The notes under the pieces were generated by a model. It was not told where the DNA came from. It searched no databases and saw only the letters and a list, made by a program, of their open reading frames with translations. DNA of 64,000 nucleotides, taken from Rotaria sordida. Its lineage: Eukaryota > Rotifera > Eurotatoria > Philodinida > Philodinidae. How positions within the stretch are numbered: position 1 is the first letter of the stretch; each line of letters opens with the position of its first letter. Shown here piece after piece: positions 33,684 to 46,493 of the stretch. Both the position numbers and the translations under genes were made by a program. The stretch spans positions 37,875 to 101,874 of the forward strand of contig CAJNOL010000818.1 in the NCBI GenBank assembly GCA_905250125.1. The letters are read 5' to 3'.

Positions 33684-36090
33684 TTTCAAAAACAAAACTT
33701 TAAAAAGTGATGGTTTAGAATTAATCAATTTTGTTACATAAATTGTAGTATATATAATATACTTGCTATTATTTTAAGTGTGATTTGTTCATTTTTTTTT
33801 TCTTTGCTTGTATATTACACCTATTTTCTTTTTCTCTTAATCTATGTATTTGTGTACTGTAATATATATTTTTTATAAACATATAAATAATTAATCCGTG
33901 ATTAATTATTAAATCACTCACTTACTTAATCACTTTTCAATCAGTTAATAATAAAAGAGTTCTTATAATATTTAGCTTCTATACGATTATTTATTATTTT
34001 TACACTCAGAAAACTTAATAATGCAAAACACAGTTCTATAAACATTTTCCCTTAATTCGTTGGTTTTCCTTAAACAGTGACCACATTGTATACTTTTTTT
34101 TTCGTTCTGTGACTAATTATATGGAACTTTCTGAAGAAGAACTGAAAAATACGTGTACAATATAATATAGATACTTCGATTTGTTTTATTTACTTTTCGA
34201 GCCATAATACATTATAAATAATAAAGTGGGAGAACGAACAAATACCTGAGNNNNNNNNNNATAATACATTATAAATAATAAAGTGGGAGAACGAACAAAT
34301 ACCTGAGAAATTTAGTCAACATGTGATGAATGTACAAAGAAAAAAAAGTAACTGACGTCATGCTACCCTATATTATTCTATAAAATAAAAAGTGCATCTT
34401 TGTCTAAAGGTGACAGCAAAGATGGGGAATAATGGATAATAACAAAATAAAAATTGTCAATACTGTAGTGTCATTATGTTATTACGAAGTATTTATACAT
34501 CATGTGCAAGTGCTATATAAAGAAAGATTAGTAGCAATACAAATTAGTTAAGAGAAAGAAAAAACATCATCGACATATAGGCTGAATAATTGATCAAATA
34601 GTCCATATTGAAATAAACAGGTAAGAAATAATCTTAGGCCAACAAAAAGAAATTTAAGTCAGTTTGGAGTTTTAAATTAATGGAAAAAGTAATTTAAAAT
34701 TATCGAATAATACTTTTCAAGTGTTTATTGAGATATTTTTACAAAATGAATCACTTCTAACGAATGATATTTTAATAGTATGAGAATCGAATTTTCATAG
34801 TTTAGAAGTCTAATAATGCGTCGTCTTGAAAAGTACTACTGCATTTATCGTCAGATATTAATCGTCTTGGTTGAGTCTAAATTAAAAGTAAATGAGTAGA
34901 TGCCTAATTCGAATTCGAATATAAATGAAATTTTCGAAAGTACATAAAGACCACAGTAGGTAAAAATAGGAAAAAAAATTATCTGAATGATAAATAATAA
35001 TTGAGATAAAATTTTATTTTGCTTTTCTGCTGCAGTTATAGGAGAGTCCTATCGGAAATATGATTCTTAATCGAAATAATTTTTTTCCTGTTCCTATAAG
35101 CAAGTACCCGCTTGATTCTTCTTTCATCTATTTTCGAAGTCATCTTATGCAGTTGAAGTTTCATTTATATTCGAACTCGAATTAGGCAACTTATGGATGC
35201 ATCTTCACTGAAACTTCTCTAGTCTTCTTCAATACATTCATTCACATTTCTTCTCATATTGTGCATCTCCAATTTCTTGGATTTGTCATAGCACTGAAAA
35301 AGATCCTATGTATGCTAAACAATGAGCTTTTTCCTGATAAATTTCATATGACATATGTATGAGCTTTACGATTTATAGTATTCTATCTAATTTATACCAG
35401 ATGTTTAGATTGAAATGATTTTCTAATCGAAAAAAATCTATTACTTTAGTGTAATGATATTTGACTTGATATAGATATTATATGATAATTTTACTGTTAG
35501 TAATAACTTTTCAACCTTCTAAATGCATTTTTAATATTGAATTCTTGATTTTATTTATGAATAAAGTCTAGTAGAAATAAGATGTCTGTAAGTTTTCAAG
35601 AATACTCTATTTTGACATATTGAGTTAAATTTCTCATGTTTGATCTTTAAGTAAAATGGTGTAAACTATTGACACAATAATCAAACTACCAATAAAAGTC
35701 ATTACACTTTCAAAAATCTTTTACATTCAGTAAAATATATTTTAACTTTTGATAGTTCATCAGAGTAAAATAGATATTGACTCAATCAATAAATGTCTTC
35801 TTAGCTCATATATACGACTTTCATTAATAACAAATCCTTATAGAATATATATCATAAATTTCCTTTTGTTAAAATCATCTTTCTCTGTATTATTTTCTAT
35901 TCTAGAGTTAAATCAATTATTAAATTTTTTATTTACGTCTCAATTCTTAAACAACATTCTTTCACGACTCAAACTTAATTTCAAATTGATTTCGTCGAAA
36001 AACTACATCCAATGGAATGGTTATACACAGTTTTACGGCTGCGGTATGCATTTTATCTTAGAATATCAATTTAATATACTTTTTATTGTT
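33684..36090. other. Intergenic AT-rich stretch with an assembly gap
   Basis: It holds low-complexity AT DNA, the 10-N gap at 34251-34260 and its duplicated flanks. An open frame over 35749-36090 is hydrophobic and AT-driven. I treat only its last part as coding (next entry). Confidence 0.5.
34204..34307. other. Assembly gap (10 N) flanked by an identical 47-bp sequence
   Basis: Bases 34204-34250, ending AACAAATACCTGAG, are repeated exactly at 34261-34307, directly across the 10-N gap. This is what an unmerged contig overlap looks like. The real sequence probably has one copy and no gap. Confidence 0.85.
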
Positions 36091-39000
36091 TATAGCAACA
36101 AGTTTTGCTTCTGTTTGCGCATCGAACCAATTTTAATGGCTATTTTTATGTTTGCTCTATTTACAAGTATAGCAATAACCACTGCAGTATTGATAGTGTA
36201 TTTTGCTACACCTAAGCCAAGTAAGTATACTCTTTAGTTTTTATCTGTGATACATTCAATTTATTAATTATTGATAAAATTCAAAATACATTTTATATAT
36301 AAGGAATATTTACAAGGAAATGCAACGAACGGTTCAATCACTTTTGAGTCGAGAGTTTCCTAGTGTTTATGAATGAGTTCACGACATTTTGTTAAAAAAA
36401 ACATACTGTAACAAATGCAGTATCTCCGTATCAATAAGTTGTTAATCTGCACTCTTCTCAAGGGATCGATAGCTCATTAGTGACTACATGATGCAGATAG
36501 TCTCGACTCAAAAGCGATTGAACAGTCCGTTTTCTTCCTTCGCTAGCATTACTATTAGATATATTCCATGTAAAACACAAAATACATTGAACTATGAATG
36601 TATTTACAAAATATTGTTCTCAAATGATGAAAAGAAAACTTTGATTAGTTGATTCATTAAGTAAAAGTAAAATTATTCAAGCAAAATAAACAGTGATTTA
36701 ATGAGACAATAGAAATAACTCTAACTTAAATATGCAACAAATTGTCAAAAATAATTAATAATTTATAGAAAATATTTTTAAAATTTATTAAATAATAAAA
36801 GAAATTATGACATGCAGTGGAAACATAAATCATTCTGAATAACAAAATCGCTTATGCTAACTCCGCAAGAGTTAGTTACAATCGAGATCAAACTTTATTC
36901 ACATATATCTTGAAGATATGTAAACGTTTTTACAAATTAGGACTTCATGAAGGATCAATGGTTAATGTTCAATTATTTTAAATTGTGTTTTGTAGTTATA
37001 ACATGCCAACGTCACTTTGAACGAATGATGGAAAGTTCGATTGTCTCAGATTCACAACCACGTTCTGTTGCTGTTGGTGATGTCAATAATGATAATCAAA
37101 TAGATATTGTTGTGGCCAATTCTGGTTCAAATACTATTGGGATATTTCTTTCAAAAGGTAATGGACTTTTTGAAGAACAAAAAATATATCCAACTGGTCC
37201 TCAATCTTGTCCTTATTCGATTGTTATCAGTGACTTTAATAATGACAATTATTTAGATATTGCTGTTGCTAACTATGGTATTAATAGTATAGGAATATTT
37301 TTCGGACATGTCAATGGAAATTCTTTTAGTCAAAAACTGTTTTCAACTGGGTCTTCTCGTCCCTTGTTTATTACTACTGGTGATTTTAATAATGATAATC
37401 AAATGGATATAGTAATCGCTAACTATGGTACTAACAATATTGGTATCTTTCTTGGATATGGTAACGGATCGTTTCAAGATCAAATAACGTATTTTACTGG
37501 TTATGATTCTATTCCATTTTCATTAGCTGTTGGTAATTTCAATAATGACAATAATTTAGATATTGCTATTGCCAATTATGGTACTAACAACATTGGTATC
37601 CTTCTTGGTTACGGTAATGCAAGTTTTGCAAGTCAACAAATATATACAACTCTTTCGAATTCAAATCCATCTTCGATCGCAGTTGGAGATTTTAACAATG
37701 ATAATCAATTAGATATTGTTGTTGCCAATAATGGGACGGGTAATATAGGTATATTTCTTGGTCATAGTAATGGAGCTTTTCTAGCACAAAAAGAATATTC
37801 AGTTGGGTTCAATTCTCATCCGCAATATATTACTGTCGGTGATATCAACAAAGATTATAAATTGGATATTATCATTGCTGATTCGAGTAACAATCGAGTA
37901 CATATTCTTTCAGAATATGAGAATGGAACATTTACAACAATAACAACATTTGACACAATATCTCAGTCTAATCCAGTATGGATTGCGGTGGCTGACTTTG
38001 ACCATGACAATCAATCAGATATTGTTGTTGCTAACTATGGTACTAATAATGTACTTGTACTGACAAATTATTCGATAAAACCATCTGCAAGAAAGACGAT
38101 CTGTTATGATGGTCCAGAGTCTAGCGTGCTCTCAGTCGCTGTTAGTGATTTTAACAACGACAATATTCTTGATATAGTTTTTAGCGTACGTAGCGGCATA
38201 CTCATACTGACTGGTTTAGGTAATGGAATTTTCGGTAGAAAAGCGATGTATTCTACTGGTCATGAAGGTATTCCACAGTATGTCTGTGTTGGAGATGTAA
38301 ACAATGATAGCAGAATGGATATTGTCATTGCTGACAAGATTTTTGACGGTGTAGGCGTTTTTCTTGGATATGGGAACGGAAATTTTTCTATTATGATGAG
38401 TTATTCTACTGGTATCGGTTCGAAGCCATGGTGGATAGCTCTTAGCGATGTCAATAACGACCACCGACTGGATATTGTTTCGGCTAATACATACACTAGC
38501 AGTATCGGTATTTTTCTTGGAAATGGAGACGGCACTTTTGCTACCATGATAAGCTATTCTACTGGTATTAACTCTCAACCCTATTCAGTCGCTGTTGGTG
38601 ATATTAATAATGACAATTATTTAGATCTTGTTGTCGCTAATTGGCAAAGCAGTGTAATTATTTTTCTTGGACATGGTAATGGAACGTTTATAATGGAATC
38701 GATACTTTCTACACTTGGTAATCTCTTTACGATTGCTCTTGCTGATTTCAATAGTGACAATCATCTTGATATTGCTGTCGCTAATACAGTTAAGGACAAT
38801 GTAGGCGTTTTTCTTGGATATGGGAACGGTACATTTGCAACACAAACAACTTATTCAACTGATATTGGTTCGTCTCCATATTATGTCATCGTTGCTGATC
38901 TCAACAATGATAACATATATGATATGGTTGTCACCACTTATGGCCATCCAGCAGTACTTATCTTTTATGGATATATCAATGGAAGTTTTCAACTTGGAAG

Positions 39001-41275
39001 GAGATATCAAACTGGAGATCGATCGCAGCCGTACGGTATAGTGGTTGCTGATCTTGACAATAACAAACACTTTGAAATTGTCGTTGCCCTTTCTGCTATT
39101 GGAGATGTAGCAATCTTAACTGAATATAATGCTGCAGAATTTGTTCACCAAAACATATATTCAACTGGTTCTGCTCCACAACCATTTTCGGTCGCTATTG
39201 GTGACTTTAATAATGATAATCGATCAGATATCGTCGTTGCCAATTCAGGAACTGGAAATTTAAGTATACTTCTTGGTTTGGATAATGGCACGTTTGGTAT
39301 GGAAATGATGTACTCAATTGGTACTAATTCTCGTCCACAGTATGTTATCACTTGTGACATCAATAAAGATAATAAACTAGACATAGTTAGTGTTAATTCA
39401 AAAAATGAGACCATCAGTATCTTGATGGGACAAGGGAATGGAACGTTTGCAGAACAAATTATGTATCGAACTGGAGATGGTTCATATCCATATGCTATGG
39501 CCTCGGGTGATTTTAACAATGATAGTCGATTGGATTTTGTCATTGCCAATAAAGGCAGAGATAGTATTGGGATATTTTTTAACTTTAATTATACAACATT
39601 TCAGAGACAGGTGACTTTCTCAAATATAGATGATATAGCAGCAACTGGAATTGTTGCTAGGGATTTTAATCATGACAACTTATTAGATATTGCCGTTGTA
39701 TTTTCAGAGAGTAATAGTATAGGTATTCTTATTGGATATGGTAATGGTAGCTTTATTAATATGAAGAGTTATCCGACTGGAAATGGTTCAGAACCGCATG
39801 GTATAGCTGTAGGTGATTTTAACAATGATGCTCAATTGGATATTGTCGTGACTAATATGTTTACTCATAATATAGGTATTTTTCTAGGATATGATAATGG
39901 AAGTTTTGCTGACATTATGACATATTCAACTGGAAAAGATTCTACTCCCTACGGTATCACTGTTGCTGATTTTAACAATGATGGTCAATTAGATATCGTC
40001 GTGGCTAGTTATGGTACCAACAGCATTATAGTTCTACAAGGGTATGGGAATGGGACCTTTTCTATTATAAAGACATATTCAACTGGAGCAGGTTCTCTTC
40101 CCTACGACGTCACTGCTGGTGATTTCAATAATGATGGTCAATTGGACATTGCAGTAGCTAATATTGGTACAAATACTATTGGAGTTTTACTGGGTTATAG
40201 CAATGGTACATTTAGAGACCAAATGACATTTTCAATATATCGTAATAGTCAACCATGTTGGGTAACTGTTGGTGATTTTGACAACAACAAGCAGCTCGAT
40301 ATTGCCACTGCTCTTTACAATGGTAACGCTGTTGGTATTCTTCTGGGATATGGAAATGGATCTTTCTCTCCTATTGTGGTATATTCAACTGGAGCTGGTA
40401 CTAATCCAAGAGGTATTAGCGTTGGTGATTTTAACAATGACAATCGATCAGATATTGTCATTCCTAATACTGGAGGTGACAGTATTAATGTACTTGTTGG
40501 CCTAGGAAATGGAACTTTTCTATTAGGAAGACCATTATCAACTGGAATCCAATCTTCACCGAGTGCGACAGCGATTGGTGATTTTAATAATGATACTCAG
40601 TTAGATGTTGCTGTTGCCAAATATGGATCGAAAAATATAGAAATATTTCTTGGATATGGCAGCGAACCTTTCGGAACTGGACGTGAATATTTTACTGGCG
40701 TTGGGTCACAGCCTCATTCGGTAGCCGTTGATGATTTCAATAGTGATGGTCGACAGGATATTGCCATAGCTAATTATGGCACCGGGAATGTTGGAATTAT
40801 GCTTGGAGATGACAATGGATATTTCGCACCCATGAAAACATATTCAACTGGAAATGGTTCTACTCCATACTCTGTGGCTATCGGTGATTTTAATAATGAT
40901 TATCAACTAGATATTGTTGTCACCAATTCTGAAACAGACAATATTGCTATCCTTTTTGGTTATGGTAACGGAACGTTTGCAAGTCCAGTGATATATTCAA
41001 CTGGTAATCGTTCTCGTCCATACACAGTCGCTATCGGTGATTTCAATAATGACAATATATCGGATATTGCTGTGGCAAATTCTGGAACCAATGACATATT
41101 TATACTTTATGGGCACCAAAACGGAACATTTGGAAACGTAACTACGCAACCTTTAGGCTATTCAAAGCGGCCTTATTCAATTGCTGTTAAAGATCTTAAT
41201 CAAGATAGTTGGTTAGACATTGTCATAGCATATTACACTACAGACCAAGTAGAAACGCTAATAAAAATGTGCTAA
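36091..41275 (+). CDS. Membrane-anchored FG-GAP/VCBS repeat protein (at least two exons)
   Basis: The large exon runs 36996-41275 and carries about 29 tandem repeats of about 48 residues. Each follows the pattern YSTG-x-S-x-PYSVAVGDFNNDNQLDIVVAN-x-GTN-x-IGIFLGYGNGTF (approximate). Every unit contains a DxNxDxxxD calcium-binding loop and an FG-GAP-like GNGTF end, which predicts several beta-propeller blades as in integrin alpha chains. The preceding exon ends at 36220 (CCAA|GTAAGT). It encodes a short basic stretch, LRIEPILMAIFMFALF and ITTAVLIVYFATPKP, a single transmembrane helix. Donor phase 1 (A) joins acceptor GTTTTGTAG|TT at 36995 exactly in frame. I infer a type II membrane protein with a short cytoplasmic tail and extracellular propellers. 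The exon start near 36091 (after TTTATAG) and the initiating exon are not settled. The frame also opens with an in-frame ATG at 36947, which would give a soluble form without the helix. Confidence 0.8.
36325..36530. mobile_element. MITE-like inverted repeat in the FG-GAP gene intron
   Basis: The left end CGAACGGTTCAATCACTTTT then GAGTCGAGA is the near reverse complement of the right end, TCTCGACTCAAAAGCGATTG then AACAGTCCGT. Arms are about 30 bp and the total is about 206 bp. The GAGTCGAGA end motif also occurs at about 28741. Confidence 0.7.
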
Positions 41276-44200
41276 TATTGTTGTTCTCATATATATTTTC
41301 TGTATGCTTTATTCTTACTATTAACTACTTAAAAATGTTAACAAAAAATTTGACATAGGAAATCTTAGGTCAGGATTCGAGTGTGGGTGGGTGTGGATGT
41401 CGGTATGAGTGTGGATATTCTCTTTATTCATACTCACACCTACATCCAAATGAGGTTCAGCTGTATGGATCATTACAAGTGAACTTTATCCATTATCAAT
41501 TCGAGCTAAATGTATGTCTCTGTTGAGCACTTCCAATTGACTATTTTACTTTGCACTTGGTTTTGCATCTGAGAAACAAAAGGTTTGCCACTCAAACAAG
41601 TCAATTACCTTGTTCGCAATTTGTCGCCTATCAAATCTTTTAAAGTAAACAAATTATTAAAGAGAGATGCTATCCTAGAAAACGACATAGTCATCGATGA
41701 GGCTAGAAAATTACTGAACAAAGATTTTGCTACTGATGTCGAGATTTCTACTATTTCGATGAATGCCAAAATTTTCAACCAAAGCATTGTTCATATCCCA
41801 ATCGATATAGTAAGATTCTGACGACAAATGACTGTCAGTGCGCAATAAAAGAACATTTTGTTTTTACTTCCATATATGTAGATATCTATATCGATACACC
41901 ATATCTTCTAAATATTATCAAAAATAAAAGTAGAAGAGAGATGGAGAACTTCAATTTTATTAGATGAAGTTAATTCCGAAGTTACCACTTTCCTCTAGAA
42001 GATTTCGAATAGAATTCGAAAAACACAGATGTAGTTGAAGTAGCACATAGTCGATGTTGTCCATCTATGAACCAAAAATGACACTGTGGAGTTTGCTAAG
42101 AAGCGAACAGTGTAATCTTTTTTGTTTGATATTTGTTCAATGTTAATATTCTTTAAAGAATATTGAACAATTGAAATGTTGATCAAAATAGCCTCTTCGA
42201 TCTATATATAATACGTTGGTCAAATCATATTCGCACCATATCAATTTCAGGAGAGATTGAAGTAAGCTTTCGATTTATTTTTCGTAGAGATTAAATCATA
42301 TAATACATCTACAAAGTATTTTCTACTAGATCAAAAATATTGTTTCCCGTTAGTCTGATTAGTAGAGACTTACGAAGTCAAATTTTTCACTTCAAAATCC
42401 GACTCTGATTCCGAAAATGTTTACCTTTTGGCTCTGATTTTCAACTTCGAAATTGTTTAACAATGTCATTTAAAGACTACAGATTTCCAACAAAGAATGG
42501 CTCATTTAATAGCTTAAAATACACGCTTTTAATACTGCAAACCTCAAATTTTTCTTTAAAAAATTAAGTTTATGGATGTTATCATTGTCAAACTCATTCT
42601 TTTCCGAACAGGATACGTTTTTCAATGTGTAAAAAACTGATACTTTTACTTCTAAAAATGCTGTTTTCTTGCCGATTTATCTGCCTAGAATATTTTCTAT
42701 CCGAACAATGAAAATTTGATGGTGAAGATAGCTGTAGTTCATTGAAAGACATTAATATATATTTTTTGATTAATGTTATTATATTTTCGTTGTGTTTAAT
42801 TGTTCGAGTGTTATAAGGGGAAAGTGATTTACTCATTTTTCTATCCTACAGTTCATTATTAATCTATATGACAGGTATGATTTGTTATTTGTTTTATTTA
42901 CTAATATGAAAAATTTTAGTAAACCGGAAAAGAAACCCAATCGAGGATGGTTACAAGTTCGACTTCGACTCCGAAAATATATTTTTCGCTGATTCCGACT
43001 TCGGCTCTGAGTCTAGCGGAGTCGGAATCCAGTTTCGAAGTAGGTATGATACTTTAGCTTTGCTTTGAGAGTTAAAGTTAAAGTGTTATTTAAAACTTGA
43101 AAAAATAGTTTTTATCTAAGCGGTAAACCTCATAAATTATCTATGAATAAGTACATATTCGTTTAATCGTTCTCTTTTCGAAATCTCTGAATAGGAAAAT
43201 TAATAATTTTTAAAAAATTAAAAAAAAATGCGAAATTTATTTTTCAGTTCATATTTTTACATTGAACTACAGTAGTTAACGTATTGAGAATGTGCTGTAT
43301 AATATATATCGACATCGATTGTGCATTAGTCACTTAAAATCTTCTAAAATTTTCATAGAAGTCAGATGAATAAGCAATTTTAAAACATAAATCGGTTATT
43401 GGACTAACAACGGATGAAAGAAAGACATACCTTCAAAATGACTTTTACCGAGTGATGATTTAGGGTTGTTTACGAGTTAGCATGTTTTTAGTTTATTGCG
43501 AAGGAAAGAAACAAAAGACGATCACAGCAAAATTTTGGTATCTGATTCTAGCAGCTAGAAGAATCGTATTTATATTGATCTTAATGAATATCAAAACATA
43601 AATTGATTTAAGAACAGATTGCTAGTCTAAATTGGTTGATAATAATTGTATTAGTCTGATTGTTATTCTTAGCTTGTTTTTACCATCGACATTATTTTCC
43701 TGAACAACTAGATAACTTCAGCATTTAAAACTTTAGCTAAAAAATTTGGTTAGCTCTAGTTTTCGACGATATGTCCATTTTGCACATTTATTACGCTTTC
43801 GAATTATTGATGTATTTATTATTTAGATCAGACATAAATCTGTCAACAAAAACAGAATATCTATATAAATTACTCATCATGGAACGCGCTTCTTTGATTA
43901 TATAGAGATCTAATAGGTTATACGACAGTATATTTGAGTGACCAGTATTAGTCTCTTAGAGCTCGCTGTCTTCAGCCTGAAGATAAGCAGAATACAAGAA
44001 CTTTTTTTGTTCTGTCATATCGATAAACAACTGTGAAACGAAATATTCATCAGTACGGCTAATTCATGACGATGGGACGCAAGCGAGTGGTTTTTCAATT
44101 TTTCTATAAGATCGTACAGAACGCAAGAACTGTTGAAATCCAGGAGGTTAATGAAATCCCGACTATGCTTCACATATAAACTAACTTTGATTTCAATATC

Positions 44201-44840
44201 GATTTAACATTTGATGAAAAAAATTCAGAAGTACACCACAGATGATAATTACATAAAAAACCATTTCTAGCTTACCCGATCGATTGATCATATAGAACAA
44301 ATCCATCTTGAACTAAAAATGTATCATACTACTGTGTTTTTTATTCAGTATTTGCCTAGCAAACGTGCTCGATTTCTATTGAACTAGTGTTGATCAAAGG
44401 TTATCAACGTCCATTTTACTAGTGTTTCTCTTGCTTTTTGGGTAGAATATCATCCTAGGTGATAGAAGCCACCATTTTTCTTAACATCCATGAGTGTTAT
44501 TTTGTAGCTCTAGACGAGGGCTAGACATGATGATTAAAGATAGGATTCTCACAATGTTCCTACACTAACCATAGATGACCCTCCTTGGGGAGGTATTTGG
44601 GACGTTATACCATTATATCTGCATTTTAATTTCGATCTATTGGAATAGTTTTGTTCAGAATCAACTTCTCTATCGAACAGTGTATAAATTGACCATGAAT
44701 AGACCGTAAATTGATCATGAAAATGTATGATGATGACTACCTATTTTTACCCAGTATTAGTCAAAAAGATGCCTACCTAGTGGACCATCAAAATAAGCAC
44801 AAAGAAAAAAGAAAAGAAGTTTTTAACTAATTTGTTAAAT
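41276..44840. other. Intergenic stretch, no supported gene
   Basis: It contains the GT/CA hairpin at 41379-41450 and two loosely similar TCCGACTCCGAAAAT-type tracts at about 42360-42450 and 42945-43045, the second with a small GATTCCGACT/AGTCGGAATC palindrome. A 78-residue open frame at 41585-41821 has no recognisable motif and no coding support. Confidence 0.45.
41379..41450. repeat. GT/CA hairpin repeat, TGTGGG-like
   Basis: G arm GAGTGTGGGTGGGTGTGGAT through about 41415 and C arm CATACTCACACCTACATCC at 41429-41447. It lies just beyond the FG-GAP gene stop. Confidence 0.7.
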
Positions 44841-45240
44841 CAGCTGACATTATTTTTTGTTCATGACCTGTTGAAGAATAAAGTGCTGACCATATCGGAT
44901 GCATCCATAATTTAATTGTATTATCATAAGAAACAGTTACTAAATAATGTCCTTCAGTACCGAAAACAAAAATTCATTTAATCAAAATTTTTTAAACATA
45001 AAAACATACGTTGAAATTTAACAGTTGAAACTAAATTTTGATGAGCAGCAATACTATAAACATTTTTAATCTAACATAAATCCCAAATTTTACATCAATT
45101 ATCTTCAGAATCAGTTGCTATATGATATTCAACTAATATGAAAAGAAGAAGTAAATAAATGTGTCTTCTTTTTCATTTTAACAAATCCATTTAGTGAAAA
45201 ATCAATAAATAATACTGGTTTAAGATGACTTTTTACAATC
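44841..45240 (-). pseudogene. PRPF4 (U4/U6 snRNP WD40 protein), C-terminal fragment
   Basis: Read on the minus strand, three pieces separated by short intron-like sequences give SHLKPVLFIDFSLNG, then EYHIATDSEDN-stop-CKIWDL and VYSIAAHQNLVSTV, then EGHYLVTVSYDNTIKLWMHP followed by WSALYSSTGHEQKIMSAD. This is the order of the late WD40 repeats of PRP4/PRPF4, a spliceosomal tri-snRNP protein. At least two in-frame stops show that it is broken. The intron-like spacers (for example a GTATGT donor near 45010) show that it came from a genomic copy and not from mRNA. The homology ends abruptly near 45240. The matching upstream part lies at 55322-55532. Confidence 0.8.
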
Positions 45241-46493
45241 TTCCAGATGGATGAAAGAACGGGGGCGTATTTGGTCGTAAATCGGTCTGTCGAACTTTTT
45301 TCAACGGAATCCCTACTATCTTATATCAAATGAAAGATCTCATTGAGATGAACATTTTTGGTGACGACACCAACTTTTCTTTCAAGAGTGAATATGAAGT
45401 TTCAGTATGATCAATATTTGACGTCTTTGGGCCTGAATGGCTTTTATGATCAATATGATATAGTTCACCTATCCATATACTAACAAGAAGAAAAAAAGAT
45501 TTTCTTTACATCATTTAGTAGGCTATATGGCCCTCTAACACCACTAAAAGTATCAAGGTTTTCGCTTTAGTCCTTCTGACTTTATAGTGGAAATATGATC
45601 CTGAAAGGTCTTGAAAAACCGTATTTAGACTGTCGGACGCGACCATTGTAGATGTTCTTTCTCTTCAACGGCTAGAGCAAACATCACCATCTTTTTATCA
45701 TCGAGAGTCCTTTACATTAGCTATAAAATCCATCTATTAGAATTTAAAAACGATTGGGGGAAGACACCTGTTGGAGACGCAGACTGTCATTGGAGCGCTG
45801 ATTTTGCCTAAAAATCATCAGTATTTCAAGTATTCACCTTCGAATTCTATTTAAAAGAAAAAAATCCAACATCAGATACGTGTTCAGCGCAAAAAACTGA
45901 GTCGATCTATGTGTGTTTCAAAACAATCCGATAACTTTTATTTTCGTCGAAAAACTCAGCTGAGGTCTCCCTCAGGGATGAGTCAAAAAATANNNNNNNN
46001 NNNNNNNNNNNNNNNNNNNNNNNNNNNNNNNNNNNNNNNNNNNNNNNNNNNNNNNNNNNNNNNNNNNNNNNNNNNNNNNNNNNNNNNNNNNNAAAAAGTA
46101 AACAAATTCTGGTATTATTGACTCAAAGCAAAGTAATATAGATGGTTGGCTTTGATGGCTAAATTCGAATAAGTTGAACAAACATGGCCTAAAACCAAAT
46201 TTGTTTCTTCTCATACAGAAAAGTATCTCGTAGTTCCAACTGTAGCCACAGTATTGTTTGTTTCCTAGAGTATGTTTATTCTTCCTAGTATGCCACGATA
46301 TTCAGATCGTTTGTTTATTATTTTTATTTTTCCAAATTATAAACTAGAAGATTTATGATCAATGCATGGGATAACTAACTAAATCAAATGTAACTTTCAT
46401 GTTGTCTACTTGTTTATAATATTATTAATAAAGCTAGATAAATAATATTTCATTCTAGTTTTAATGTAGAACATTTGATATAATGTTTGTCAA
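45241..46493. other. Non-coding stretch with a 100-N assembly gap
   Basis: Nothing recognisable flanks the gap at 45993-46092. The left boundary of the putative insertion into PRPF4 is near 45240. The stretch after the gap (46093-46493) would be the 3' region of the minus-strand PARG gene. Confidence 0.6.
45993..46092. other. Assembly gap (100 N)
   Basis: Exactly 100 N, the conventional size for a gap of unknown length. Unlike the gap at 34251, its flanks are not duplicates of each other. Confidence 0.95.

Noticed and set aside
35749-36090. Hydrophobic N-terminal extension of the FG-GAP gene frame
   Set aside because: It begins at a non-ATG codon and is AT-driven Ile/Leu/Asn/Ser. A splice acceptor (TTTATAG) just before 36091 gives a better exon start.
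38216-40505. Minus-strand and shifted-frame open frames across the FG-GAP gene
   Set aside because: These are shadows of the highly repetitive FG-GAP coding sequence.
41585-41821. 78-codon frame with a plausible helical composition
   Set aside because: No start context, family motif or neighbouring exon. It cannot be separated from chance.
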